Assembly (NCBI GenBank): GCA_963668445.1
Contig: OY764335.1
Coordinates: forward strand, 1,550,001 to 1,614,000
Direction of reading: 5' to 3'
Source: Poriferisulfidus sp963668445
GTDB taxonomy: Bacteria; Pseudomonadota; Gammaproteobacteria; Poriferisulfidales; Poriferisulfidaceae
Length of the DNA: 64,000 nt
In this document: one piece after another, positions 52,114-60,333 of the stretch
Numbering within the stretch: position 1 is the stretch's first letter
How the letters are laid out: the number at the start of each line of letters is the position of its first letter
The notes under the pieces: generated by a model
Database searches by the model: none
Seen by the model: the letters and a program-made list of their open reading frames with translations, nothing else
What the model was told of the DNA's origin: nothing
Made by a program: the position numbers and the translations under genes

Positions 52114-53064
52114 ATGCTGTATCCCGCCATCCGGCCCTATGCGACCCGCCGCCTGCAGGTCGATGCGCGGCATGAACTGCATGTCGAGGAATGCGGCAGT
52201 CCCGACGGCCTGCCCGTAGCGTTTCTGCACGGCGGCCCCGGCGCCGGATGCGAAGACTACCACCGCCAGTTCTTCGACCCGCAACGCTACCGCATTGTGC
52301 TGCACGACCAGCGCGGCGCCGGCCGTTCCACCCCGCACGCCGACCTGACGGACAACACGACGGCGCATCTGATCGAGGATATCGAGAAGCTGCGCGAGGA
52401 ACTTCGCATCGAGCAATGGCTGGTGTTCGGCGGCTCCTGGGGGTCGACCTTGGCCCTGGCCTACGCGCAGGCCCATCCCAAGCGCGTGCTGGGCATGATT
52501 CTGCGCGGCATCTTCCTGTGCCGGCGCCGCGACCTTCTGTGGTTCTATCAGGAAGGCGCGAACCATCTGTTTCCGGACTACTGGCAGGACTTCCTCGCCC
52601 CGGTCCCCGATGCGGAACGCAACGATCTGATGCGGGCGTACCATCGCCGGCTGACCGGCACGGACGAACTGATGTGCATGAAGGCCGCCAAAGCCTGGGC
52701 GCTCTGGGAAGCCCGCTGCTCGAACCTCCAGCACGATGCCCGGGTGGTCGAGGCGTTCAGCGACCCGCATATGGCTCTGGGCCTCGCCCGCATCGAATGC
52801 CACTATTTCGTCAACCGGATTTTCTTGCCGGACGGGCACCTGCTCGCGCAAACGGATAAGCTGCAGAGCATTCCCGGCATCCTCGTGCATGGCCGCTACG
52901 ACGTGCCCTGCCCGATCGAACAGGCGTTCGCCCTGCATGAGGCGTGGCCGGAATCGCGTCTGGATCTGGTTGCCGAAGCCGGCCATTCGGCACGCGAACT
53001 CGGCATTGCGACGGCACTGGTCGAAGCGACTCAGGAAATGCACCTGCGCCTGACGCGGGCGTAG
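52114..53064 (+). CDS. pip: Prolyl aminopeptidase (proline iminopeptidase)
   Basis: A 316-residue alpha/beta-hydrolase of family S33 that frees N-terminal proline. HGGPGAGCEDYHRQFFDP is the oxyanion strand, GGSWGSTLALAYAQ holds nucleophile Ser108, and the His lies in AGHSARE; the Asp lies in VHGRYDVPCP. The ATG at 52114 is chosen, since conserved sequence begins directly (YPAIRPYATRRL). A TATAGT at 52077-52082 could be its -10. Confidence 0.94.
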   Translation: MLYPAIRPYATRRLQVDARHELHVEECGSPDGLPVAFLHGGPGAGCEDYHRQFFDPQRYRIVLHDQRGAGRSTPHADLTDNTTAHLIEDIEKLREELRIEQWLVFGGSWGSTLALAYAQAHPKRVLGMILRGIFLCRRRDLLWFYQEGANHLFPDYWQDFLAPVPDAERNDLMRAYHRRLTGTDELMCMKAAKAWALWEARCSNLQHDARVVEAFSDPHMALGLARIECHYFVNRIFLPDGHLLAQTDKLQSIPGILVHGRYDVPCPIEQAFALHEAWPESRLDLVAEAGHSARELGIATALVEATQEMHLRLTRA

Positions 53065-53091
53065 CCGCGCACGGCCTGCCGGAGCAGCGCG

Positions 53092-53097
53092 TATAAT
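53092..53097 (+). promoter_or_regulatory. -10 box of tRNA-Phe
   Basis: TATAAT followed by the GC-rich stretch GCGCGCCTGCGC, as in promoters under stringent control. The -35 region is not recognisable. The tRNA starts 30 bases downstream. Confidence 0.6.
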
Positions 53098-53127
53098 GCG
53101 CGCCTGCGCAAAGGCGCATTCATCTGC

Positions 53128-53203
53128 GGCCAGGTAGCTCAGTCGGTAGAGCAGGGGACTGAAAATCCCCGTGTCGGCGGTTCGATTCCGTCCCTGGCCA
53201 CCA
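53128..53203 (+). tRNA. tRNA-Phe (anticodon GAA)
   Basis: A 76-base cloverleaf with encoded CCA. The acceptor stem pairs GGCCAGG (53128-53134) with CCTGGCC (53193-53199), discriminator A at 53200. The D arm is GCTCAGTCGGTAGAGC. The anticodon stem GGGGA/TCCCC encloses CTGAAAA, giving anticodon GAA. The T arm contains GGTTCGATTCC. All family invariants are present, and no intron or mismatch was seen. Confidence 0.96.
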
Positions 53204-53281
53204 GTTCCGCACACCGCAGATGCCCGTTGCGCTTCGCGCACCGGCCGACATTGCTATACTCCCCATCAGGTTGCACTCGCT

Positions 53282-53557
53282 ATGGAACGCACGGTCGAGC
53301 AGCGAATTCTGTCCACGATGCGCAAGTTGCTGGCGCAAATCGTGCGTGAAGTCACGCCTCAGCCGGGCATGAAAAACCCGCTGTCCGCGCAAACGCTGCA
53401 AGACATTCGTGCCGCTTTCGAATTGATTTCCGCCCGCGAGCGGGAACTGCTTGAAGCTTCCGGCGGCGCATCCCGCGAGCGGCCGCGCTACGCCGACGAG
53501 CCCAAGTCCACGCACCATGCCCCCATGCCTGCAACCCGCCGCAAACTGGACTCATGA
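53282..53557 (+). CDS. Small conserved-looking protein of unknown function
   Basis: A 91-residue protein. The first 60 residues are helical (VEQRILSTMRKLLAQIVREV, DIRAAFELISARERELLE); the tail is basic, Pro/Arg-rich and looks disordered. I do not recognise a family. It overlaps the next gene by four bases (ATGA), so the two are coupled. It lies just downstream of tRNA-Phe. It may be a small partner of the Xre/ParS-like protein. Confidence 0.65.
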   Translation: MERTVEQRILSTMRKLLAQIVREVTPQPGMKNPLSAQTLQDIRAAFELISARERELLEASGGASRERPRYADEPKSTHHAPMPATRRKLDS

Positions 53558-53955
53558 GCCATGCTTCGACCGACGACCGCAGCCGCATGGCGCGGCAAAC
53601 CATGGCGGTGCTGGATCAATGGCATCTCAACACCGATGAGATTGTCGCCATTCTGGCACTGCCGGACAAGACCCGCGGACGGCAACTGGATCGCTTCCGC
53701 AACGGCGAAGCGCTGCCGGACGAATCGACGCTTCTGATGCGCGCCCAGCATATCGTCGGCATCGCCGATGCTTTGCGCACTTCGTTCCCGCGCAACAGCC
53801 GCATCGGCGCCCGCTGGCTGATTACGCCGCATCGGCGCTTCCGCCGCCGCACGCCGCTGTCGCTCATGCTGGAAGACGGCATCAACGGATTGTGCCGGGT
53901 GCGCGCCGAATTGGACTGCTCCTTCTCTTGGGCACGCTCGCAGGAAGGCGACTGA
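53554..53955 (+). CDS. Antitoxin Xre/MbcA/ParS-like protein (DUF2384-type)
   Basis: A 133-residue all-helical protein. The C-terminal half fits the MbcA/ParS/Xre toxin-binding domain: LLMRAQHIVGIADAL, then ARWLITPHRRFRRRTPLSLM and an end block VRAELDCSFSW. The N-terminal half (LDQWHLNTDEIVAILALP) is HTH-like. Such proteins usually pair with a RES toxin; here no RES gene follows, only a YkgJ-like gene joined by TGATG. A non-toxin role in this three-gene unit is likely. Assignment is by pattern only. Confidence 0.7.
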   Translation: MSHASTDDRSRMARQTMAVLDQWHLNTDEIVAILALPDKTRGRQLDRFRNGEALPDESTLLMRAQHIVGIADALRTSFPRNSRIGARWLITPHRRFRRRTPLSLMLEDGINGLCRVRAELDCSFSWARSQEGD

Positions 53956-54368
53956 TGGCAACCCGCATCTCGGTGCCGGTGGTGGCGGAAGGCGTCAAGC
54001 TCACGCCGGAAAACAAGTGCGACTTCTGCACCAACTCGCTATGCTGCCATTACGTCACGCAGGAGATCGATACGCCGCGCTCCAAATACGACTACGAGCA
54101 TCTGCTGTGGCAGGTGTCTCACGCCGGTGTCAGCGCGTATAAGGATTCGGACGGCTGGGCGCTGATGTTCGCCACCACCTGCAAGCATCTGCGCCCGGAC
54201 GGGCGCTGCGGCATCTACGAGGTTCGCCCGCAGATCTGCCGCGACCACAGCAACGACTTCTGCGAATACGACCAGCCCGCTGAAGAGGGCTTCGATCTGC
54301 ATTTTCCCGACTACGAGGAACTTCTGAAATACTGCCGGAAGCGTTTCAAGCGCTGGAACCGAGGCTAA
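53955..54368 (+). CDS. YkgJ family cysteine cluster protein
   Basis: A 137-residue protein with Cys clusters CDFCTNSLCCHY, then TTCKHLRPDGRCGIYEVRPQICR and NDFCEYD, the YkgJ zinc/iron cluster signature. These proteins are thought to bind a metal; some may modify other proteins, but no reaction is settled. The start overlaps the previous stop by one base (TGATG). Third and last gene of the unit after tRNA-Phe. Confidence 0.82.
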   Translation: MATRISVPVVAEGVKLTPENKCDFCTNSLCCHYVTQEIDTPRSKYDYEHLLWQVSHAGVSAYKDSDGWALMFATTCKHLRPDGRCGIYEVRPQICRDHSNDFCEYDQPAEEGFDLHFPDYEELLKYCRKRFKRWNRG

Positions 54369-54394
54369 GTTCGAACGATCAAGGCGCGGCATTA

Positions 54395-54436
54395 TGGCAG
54401 CCGCAAGCCGATGATTTGGACATGATGACGGCTGCC
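54395..54436. repeat. 8-bp inverted repeat after the YkgJ gene
   Basis: GGCAGCCG (54395-54402) and CGGCTGCC (54429-54436) form a perfect stem with a 26-base loop, 26 bases past the stop. No T-run follows. It may end the three-gene transcript weakly. A second small GC hairpin, CGGCCC/GGGCCG, lies at 54491-54508. Confidence 0.35.
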
Positions 54437-54527
54437 TACAATTTCTGGAACGGCTTGAATTGAAGGCCGTGCATGGCGCGCAAACATGAACGGCCCGTGT
54501 GTGGGCCGCGTCCACGCTCTTGGGGTG

Positions 54528-55202
54528 CTATGCCGACGGGCATTTCGGACCAGGCGGCATGATGTCGGAGAAATCGCGAATCGCGGGATAGCCCTGCAAC
54601 TTGCGGACAGGCTGCGCGCTATCCGGCTGCCGGACCGTCACCAAGCAGCCAATGCCGGCTGCTTCGGCATGCTTTAGCACTTCCAGATCGTCGTCCACCA
54701 TCAGCGTACGGGCCGGCTCATGCTCCAGCACCTCGCGCAATGCTTGCCAAAACTCCGTGCTTTCCTTTGGAACCCGGAAGGCATGCGAACTGATGACACG
54801 CTGAAAGTAGCCATGCAATTGAGCTTCATCCAGCTTGATGTCGACGAACCGCGGATGCGCGTTTGTCACTAGATAGCAAGGGCGGCCGCTGGCATTAACG
54901 CCTGATAAAAACTCCTCGACATGCGGCTGGCGTGCAATACGGTGGCGAATCTCATCCTTCAGCGCGACCAGGTCCAAGCCCAGTTCGCGACTCCAGTAGT
55001 CTGCGCAATACCATTGCAGCGTGCCGCGCATGGCGCGATAGCGGCCCTGCAGGTCGGCCTGCGCCTGCGTGAACTCCAGTCCTTGCGCCTCAGCGAAGCG
55101 CTGCGGAAGATGATGGTGCCAAAAATAGGAATCGAAGCGCAAGTCGAGGAGCGTCCCGTCCATGTCCAGGAATACGGTGTCGATGCGGCTCCAATCGATC
55201 AT
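54528..55202 (-). CDS. yrfG: HAD family phosphatase, YrfG-type (GMP/IMP nucleotidase)
   Basis: A 224-residue HAD hydrolase. The nucleophile motif is VFLDMDGTLLDL (Asp13, Asp15). Motif II is LVTNAHPRF, motif III has the Lys in VPKES and motif IV is LMVDDDLEVLKHA. Length and the FDSYFWHHHLPQRFAE block match E. coli YrfG, a purine nucleotidase. The frame is open upstream, but ATG 55202 starts the fold. TACAAT at 55217-55212 is a likely -10. It diverges from ctpA. Confidence 0.85.
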   Translation of the reverse strand: MIDWSRIDTVFLDMDGTLLDLRFDSYFWHHHLPQRFAEAQGLEFTQAQADLQGRYRAMRGTLQWYCADYWSRELGLDLVALKDEIRHRIARQPHVEEFLSGVNASGRPCYLVTNAHPRFVDIKLDEAQLHGYFQRVISSHAFRVPKESTEFWQALREVLEHEPARTLMVDDDLEVLKHAEAAGIGCLVTVRQPDSAQPVRKLQGYPAIRDFSDIMPPGPKCPSA

Positions 55203-55211
55203 GCGCGAGCC

Positions 55212-55217
55212 ATTGTA
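55212..55217 (-). promoter_or_regulatory. -10 box of the yrfG-type gene
   Basis: TACAAT on the minus strand, 10 bases before the ATG. If used, the transcript would be almost leaderless. No clear -35 was found. Confidence 0.35.
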
Positions 55218-55290
55218 CACGCGGCCTCCATCCCCGTCGATGCGCATGCGGCCATGTGCCATACCGGAAAAATAGACTAAAATTGGGCCC

Positions 55291-56538
55291 ATGCGCAGAA
55301 TTTCCATCCATCCCCTGCTGCTGCTGGCCCTGCTGCTGGCTGCGGGGACACTCGGGCATCTGGTCATTCAGGACGCCCGCGGCGCCAAGGCTTCCCTGTC
55401 CCTCGGCGACCTCCGCAATTTCACCGAGGCGTTCGAAATGATCAAGGACCAGTACGTCGACGAAGTCGACGACGGTACGCTGCTGCGCAACGCCATGCGG
55501 GGCATGGTCTCCAAACTGGATCCGTACACCACGTATCTGGACCGCGAGGAACTGAAGCATTGGGAGGTCACCACTACCGGGGAATTCGGCGGCTTGGGCA
55601 TCGTCGTCACCAAAAAGGAGGAACTCGGAAACATCCACATCGTCTCGCCCATCGACGGCACGCCGGCGCAGCGCGCCGGGGTGCGCAGCGGCGACCAGAT
55701 CCTGAAGTTGGACGACCAGTCCGTGAACGAGGTATCGCTGCACGATGCCGTGCAGATCATGCGCGGGAAGCCCGGCACGGACATCACCCTCACCCTCCTC
55801 CGCGAAGGACTGGAAGAACCGCTGGTCATCACCATCACCCGCGCCGTCATCAAAATCAAGAGCGTACGCAGTTCCATGCTCGAACCCGGCTACGCCTATG
55901 TGCGCATCAGCAATTTCCAGAACCGCACCAGCAAGGACTTCATCAAGCATCTCGAAGACCTGCAGGACCGGGCAGGCGAGGATCTCAAAGGCATCATTCT
56001 GGATATGCGCAACAACCCCGGCGGCCTGTTCACAGCCGCCATCGAGATTTCCGATGCCCTGCTGGACTACCGCGCTCCGATCGTCTCCACGCGGGGACGC
56101 GCCAACCAGTCCAACGCGAAGGAGTTCGCCACCCAAGGCGACATGACCTCCAGCGTGCCCGTCGTCGTGCTGATCAACAACGGTTCCGCCTCCGCCTCGG
56201 AAATCGTGGCCGGTGCCTTGCAGGACAACCGGCGGGCCCAACTGCTCGGCACCCGTTCGTTCGGCAAAGGGTCGGTGCAGACGCTAATGCCATTGAAAAG
56301 CCAGGACGCTGCACTCAAGCTGACGACGGCCCGCTATTACACGCCTTCCGGACGCTCCATCCACGAAAAAGGCATCGAACCGGATTACCATGTCGAATTC
56401 GTGCCGGAAGAAGATGGCGACGACCCGGCCGCCGCTGACCCGGAAGCTATCGTCCGCGACAATCAGATCAAGGCAGCCCTGGAACTGCTGCAGACCGGCG
56501 AACTCCAGACGGAAAATCAGGAGGCGAACGCGCAATGA
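55291..56538 (+). CDS. ctpA: C-terminal processing peptidase (S41, CtpA-type)
   Basis: A 415-residue periplasmic protease. An N-terminal helix (HPLLLLALLLAAGTLGHLV) serves as signal or anchor. A PDZ domain covers about 90-180 (GEFGGLGIVV, SGDQILKLD). The S41 core has ILDMRNNPGGL, NNGSASASEIVAGALQD with the catalytic Ser, and GTRSFGKGSVQ with the catalytic Lys. It trims C-termini of exported proteins. It overlaps the DJ-1-like gene by four bases. Confidence 0.94.
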   Translation: MRRISIHPLLLLALLLAAGTLGHLVIQDARGAKASLSLGDLRNFTEAFEMIKDQYVDEVDDGTLLRNAMRGMVSKLDPYTTYLDREELKHWEVTTTGEFGGLGIVVTKKEELGNIHIVSPIDGTPAQRAGVRSGDQILKLDDQSVNEVSLHDAVQIMRGKPGTDITLTLLREGLEEPLVITITRAVIKIKSVRSSMLEPGYAYVRISNFQNRTSKDFIKHLEDLQDRAGEDLKGIILDMRNNPGGLFTAAIEISDALLDYRAPIVSTRGRANQSNAKEFATQGDMTSSVPVVVLINNGSASASEIVAGALQDNRRAQLLGTRSFGKGSVQTLMPLKSQDAALKLTTARYYTPSGRSIHEKGIEPDYHVEFVPEEDGDDPAAADPEAIVRDNQIKAALELLQTGELQTENQEANAQ

Positions 56539-57110
56539 GCCACGTTCTTATTCCTCTGGCGGAAGGATGCGAAGAACTGGAAGCCGTCACCCTGATCGAC
56601 CTGCTCCGCCGCGCCGGCATCGAAGTGACCGTCGCCAGTCTGCGGGAAGGCACGGTCACCGCATCCCGCGGCGTACGGCTGGTGCCGGATACGCCCTTGA
56701 ATGCCGTCGTGGATCAAACCTTCGACATGATCGTGCTGCCGGGCGGCCTGCCGGGCGCCGACCATTTGGACGCGGATCCGCGCATCCATCGCCTGCTTCA
56801 GCGTCACATCGAAGAAGACCGCAAAGTCGCAGCCATCTGCGCGGCACCGAAAGTGCTGGCGAATGCGCAGCTGCTCAATGGGCGCAAGGCGACCTGCTAC
56901 CCCGGCTGCATCGATGCCGCGCAATTCGCCGAAGTGACGTTCACCGACACGCCGGTCGTCGTCGATGGGCCTGTCGTCACTTCGCGCGGACCCGGCACGG
57001 CGATGGATTTCGCACTGGCCCTCATCGAAACCCTGCAAGGCGCCCAAGCCCGCGACGATGTGGAAACTTCGCTCATGCGTCCGCAGCCCGGAGAAGAGCA
57101 AACCGCCTGA
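56535..57110 (+). CDS. DJ-1/PfpI family protein
   Basis: A 191-residue flavodoxin-like protein of the DJ-1/YajL branch. The reactive Cys102 lies in VAAICAAPKVLANAQ; the partner Glu lies in AEGCEELEAV; PGGLPGADHL and GCIDAAQF complete the set. Members act as glyoxalases, deglycases or chaperones under stress. The 5' end overlaps ctpA (ATGA). The last 20 residues are not conserved. Confidence 0.88.
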   Translation: MSHVLIPLAEGCEELEAVTLIDLLRRAGIEVTVASLREGTVTASRGVRLVPDTPLNAVVDQTFDMIVLPGGLPGADHLDADPRIHRLLQRHIEEDRKVAAICAAPKVLANAQLLNGRKATCYPGCIDAAQFAEVTFTDTPVVVDGPVVTSRGPGTAMDFALALIETLQGAQARDDVETSLMRPQPGEEQTA

Positions 57111-57198
57111 TGCCATCCGCAGCACGGCGGAATGCTGTACAATTTTTCGCCTTGAGGCGCCTCCCTCCCCGACCGGCCGACAAGACCATTGCCTGACG

Positions 57199-57603
57199 AT
57201 GCTGACCGAAAAGCAGATCATCCGCGCTCCGCGGAAGAACTATATGAATGAAGAACAGCTGGAATTCTTCCGGCAGCGCCTGGTAGACTTGCGCAATGAC
57301 CTGAATGCCAGACTGGAACGCGCCCGTGCCGAGTTGTCCGAAGGGCATCGCGAATGCGACGAACTGGACCGCGCGGCCGCCGAAGAGGATATCAGCCTCA
57401 AGGTGCGCTCGCTCAACCGCGACTCGAAACTGCTGCCGAAGATCGAAGAAGCATTGCGCCGCATCGACGACGGTTCGTACGGCTATTGCATCGCAACCGG
57501 CACGCCCATAGGCATCGAGCGACTGCTGCTACGCCCCACTGCCACATTCAGTACCGAGGAAAAGCAGCGGCGCGAAAAAATCGAGCAGGCCTACCGGGAC
57601 TAA
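57199..57603 (+). CDS. dksA: DksA-type RNA polymerase-binding factor, zinc site mostly lost
   Basis: A 134-residue DksA with N-terminal helices (APRKNYMNEEQLEFFRQRL), a coiled coil whose tip reads DELDRA (the DxxDxA motif, Asp54 and Asp57) and a globular end. The zinc finger keeps only Cys97: YGYCIATGTPIG and TATFSTEEKQ have Thr, Ser and Glu where E. coli has Cys. This resembles the zinc-independent DksA of alphaproteobacteria and P. aeruginosa DksA2. With ppGpp it would tune rRNA and amino-acid promoters. ATG 57244 is a possible shorter start. Confidence 0.92.
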   Translation: MLTEKQIIRAPRKNYMNEEQLEFFRQRLVDLRNDLNARLERARAELSEGHRECDELDRAAAEEDISLKVRSLNRDSKLLPKIEEALRRIDDGSYGYCIATGTPIGIERLLLRPTATFSTEEKQRREKIEQAYRD

Positions 57604-57655
57604 TCCGCCATTCTGGCCTAGGCGTCTCCCTGCACCGGAATCCGTATTGCGTCGT

Positions 57656-58324
57656 ATGCGAGCCATTCCCCTGATGCTGGCGGCAGGCGCAATGCTGGCA
57701 AGCGGTTGCGCCGAAACCTTGGAGCGGCCGGCGCGGGCGCTGGAAGCCAATCCGCACGAAGCCGAAGTCGATGCCCTCTGGCGCGACGGCGATATGGCGG
57801 GTGCCCTGCCGCTTGCGCAGGAAGCCGCAGCCCAAGGCTATCCATGGGCGCAATTGCGCATGGGCATGTTCGCGTCCCAAGGCGATGGCATTCAGAAAAA
57901 CGACGCGGCGGCCGTCATCTGGTATCGCAAGGCCGCCGCGCAATTCGCGGAACCGGACGGCATGGGCTTGGACCTCATGGTCGGCCTGTCCGACCGGCAT
58001 GGCTTCTTCCGGCAATGGGACGATGCCTTGGCCGCACGCTTCCTGCTGGCCCGGCATTATTACGAAGGAGCCGGCGTCGGCTACGACATCACACGGGCCT
58101 ACCTGCTTGCGGACAATGTACGGAAGCTTTCCGAAGGCCGCACCATCGAAGCTTGCGATATGGATTACCGTACGCTGTACCGGAAAGTCCACCACCCGCA
58201 ATGCGCCATCACGCCGGAAGAAGTCCGTACGCTACTGCACGGCATCGAAGCGCACATGACGGAGCAGGACCGCGCCCTCGCTGCCGAGCAAGCTGCCGGC
58301 TGGGAATATACGCCGCTCCCGTAA
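57656..58324 (+). CDS. Lipoprotein with Sel1-like repeats
   Basis: A 222-residue protein. The lipobox is LASGC near residue 20, giving a lipid-bound periplasmic or outer-membrane protein. Residues 45-150 show Sel1-type repeats (A-G-x-x-x-AQxxLGxM-like: YPWAQLRMGMFASQGDGIQK, YRKAAAQFA, RYYEGAGVG-like). Such repeats hold partners. Function unknown. A TTG at 57647 opens the frame slightly earlier. It is convergent with the glycosyltransferase gene. Confidence 0.75.
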   Translation: MRAIPLMLAAGAMLASGCAETLERPARALEANPHEAEVDALWRDGDMAGALPLAQEAAAQGYPWAQLRMGMFASQGDGIQKNDAAAVIWYRKAAAQFAEPDGMGLDLMVGLSDRHGFFRQWDDALAARFLLARHYYEGAGVGYDITRAYLLADNVRKLSEGRTIEACDMDYRTLYRKVHHPQCAITPEEVRTLLHGIEAHMTEQDRALAAEQAAGWEYTPLP

Positions 58325-58345
58325 TCGCCGCCGAACGGCCGGCAA

Positions 58346-59560
58346 CTATTCCCGGCTATCTTCTTCCACGGCCTCGCTGAGCCGCTGCAGGAAATCCGGA
58401 AGCGCCGAACGCACGCGGCGCCAACTCGGCACGTACGGGGTTTCCATGGGATGCGTCAGGAAATTCTGGCCGGCGCGCAGCAGGTTGCTGGCAAACAATT
58501 CCACCGCCTGCTCCTCGGCATCCCGATCCAACTGCAGGCCGTTGGTGACCGCATCGCTCTGATAGCGTTCGACCAGATCCAGAGCTTCGCGCAGGTACGC
58601 CGCCTTGATGCTCCGGAACACGCCTTCGGAAAACACTTCGCCTTCGATGGCCATTTTGCGGAAGATCGCCTTGCAGATGTCCGTGCTCATCTTCGACAGG
58701 CCGGAGTTCGCTTCATCGGTGCCCATCTCCTGATGCTTGTGGTCGTACAGGTCGGCGATGTCCACCTGGCAGATGCGCCGGCTGGCATGCATGCGCCGCA
58801 CTTCCGCCAGAAAGCCGATTTCCAGACCCCAGTCGTCCGGCAGGTACAAGTCTTTCAGCACATAGCTGCGCAACGAACACTCGCCCGCCAATGGATACCG
58901 GAAACTCTCCAGATACTCCACGAAATCGTGCGGCCCGAACACCCGGCGCAACGAGCGCAAAAGTGGCGCGACCAGCAGGCGCGCCACCCGGCCTTTCAAA
59001 GCCTGATCGGAGATTCGGGAATAGTAGCCCTTGCAGAACGCGAACGGGAAATCCGGATTGGCGACCGGATAGATCAGCCGCGCCAGCAGGCGCCGGTCAT
59101 ACGTCGTGATGTCGCAATCATGCAGCGCCAGCGCTTCAACGCGTCCGCTCGCCAGCACATAGCCGAAGCAAAACCACACGTTGCGCCCTTTTCCCGAACG
59201 GCTCGGCTCCAAGCCGCGGGATGCCAAGTCATCCGCCAGCGCCCGCAAGCGCGGCCCGTCGTTCCATAGCAGGCGATGCCGCTGCGGCAGACGGGCAAAG
59301 AACTCGCGCGCCTGCTTGAACTGCTCCGCATCCGCCGCATCCAGACCGATGACGATCTCATCCAAATACTGCACCTGCGCCAATTCGTCCACAATCCGAG
59401 ACAGCGCCGGCCGTTCCAACTCGGAATACAAGGACGGCAGCACTAGGCCCAGCGGACGGTGCTTGGCATGTTCGCACAAGTCCTGTTCGAACTCCTCGGT
59501 CGGCCGTCCTGCCAAATCGTGCAACGTCGTAATCTGTCCGTTCTGGAGAAAATCGCTCAT
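58346..59560 (-). CDS. GT81-type glucosyl-3-phosphoglycerate synthase-like glycosyltransferase
   Basis: A 404-residue GT-A fold enzyme. IGLDAADAEQFKQAREFF, the nucleotide-sugar site region GKGRNVWFCFGYVLASG and the metal-binding LHDCDITTYDRRLLARLIYP fit GT81 enzymes (GpgS, MpgS-like) that join glucose or mannose to 3-phosphoglycerate. The metal motif DCD is intact. The upstream gene is an MpgP-like phosphatase sharing four bases (ATGA), so the two would make glucosylglycerate or mannosylglycerate, compatible solutes. Exact donor not settled by sequence. Confidence 0.82.
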   Translation of the reverse strand: MSDFLQNGQITTLHDLAGRPTEEFEQDLCEHAKHRPLGLVLPSLYSELERPALSRIVDELAQVQYLDEIVIGLDAADAEQFKQAREFFARLPQRHRLLWNDGPRLRALADDLASRGLEPSRSGKGRNVWFCFGYVLASGRVEALALHDCDITTYDRRLLARLIYPVANPDFPFAFCKGYYSRISDQALKGRVARLLVAPLLRSLRRVFGPHDFVEYLESFRYPLAGECSLRSYVLKDLYLPDDWGLEIGFLAEVRRMHASRRICQVDIADLYDHKHQEMGTDEANSGLSKMSTDICKAIFRKMAIEGEVFSEGVFRSIKAAYLREALDLVERYQSDAVTNGLQLDRDAEEQAVELFASNLLRAGQNFLTHPMETPYVPSWRRVRSALPDFLQRLSEAVEEDSRE

Positions 59561-60333
59561 GACTCATCCTCAAGCAATGCCTGCACCGCACGCGACCAAG
59601 CCGTCGGTCCGGTGCCCGCCGGCGTACGCGCCTGCGGGTATTGTATGTTGCGGCCGCCCGGGTTGTTGATGAGCACCGCAATATCCGTGATCGCCATCAT
59701 GCCCAAATCGTTCGGCCCGTTGCCCAACGCCACGCTGCGCACATCCGGATGGCGGTGCCGGTAACGCGGCATCAAGCACTCCACGGCAACGCGCTTGTCC
59801 GTCTTCCCCATGACATGCACGAAGCGGTCGCCTCGCTTGAGAATCAGCCCATGCTCCTGCAATTGCTGCGAGAACGGTTCCAGCCGCTCCGGAGCATCGC
59901 GCCATATCAACGGCTCGCTGAACTGGCGGTTGCGCGATGCCGCTACAGCACCCGGCGGCAAGCCGCAGGCAACCTCCACCTCCTGTTCGCTCATCTCGGA
60001 AATTCCTTGGAATCGGAACGAGGATGCCAATCCGTCCAAAGCTTCGAGAATCTTCGGGTACGCCGCGCCGAACGGCAGCAATCCCTCCGCCTTGCCATCA
60101 TCGAACATTCCCGGAGGCACGTACACGGCACCGCCGTTCTCAATGGCAAACGGCGCATGAATGTCCAGTTCATTGCCCAACGCCAAAACTTCCTGCTCCG
60201 TTTTGCTGGTATTGAGCACAATGGGCACGCCATGCTTGCGTGCGCATTCGATGCCCGGCAACGCCTCCTCCCACCGGTACGTCTCGGCATCCAGCATGGT
60301 GCCGTCCACGTCGCTGAACAGCACATACCGCAT
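59557..60333 (-). CDS. HAD-IIB phosphatase, mannosyl-/glucosyl-3-phosphoglycerate phosphatase-like
   Basis: A 258-residue HAD phosphatase. FSDVDGTMLDAETY holds the nucleophile Asp8 and Asp10; LNTSKTEQEV, IENGGAVYVP and LGNGPNDLGMM are the other motifs of the MPGP group. It would remove the phosphate from the product of the GT81 gene. The ATG overlaps the pgi stop by one base (TAATG) and the stop overlaps the GT81 gene by four, so three genes form one unit from pgi downward. Confidence 0.85.
   Translation of the reverse strand: MRYVLFSDVDGTMLDAETYRWEEALPGIECARKHGVPIVLNTSKTEQEVLALGNELDIHAPFAIENGGAVYVPPGMFDDGKAEGLLPFGAAYPKILEALDGLASSFRFQGISEMSEQEVEVACGLPPGAVAASRNRQFSEPLIWRDAPERLEPFSQQLQEHGLILKRGDRFVHVMGKTDKRVAVECLMPRYRHRHPDVRSVALGNGPNDLGMMAITDIAVLINNPGGRNIQYPQARTPAGTGPTAWSRAVQALLEDES

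Noticed and set aside
53128..53203. tRNA-Phe as an integration site for an island
   Set aside because: No integrase and no second copy of the tRNA 3' end was found downstream.
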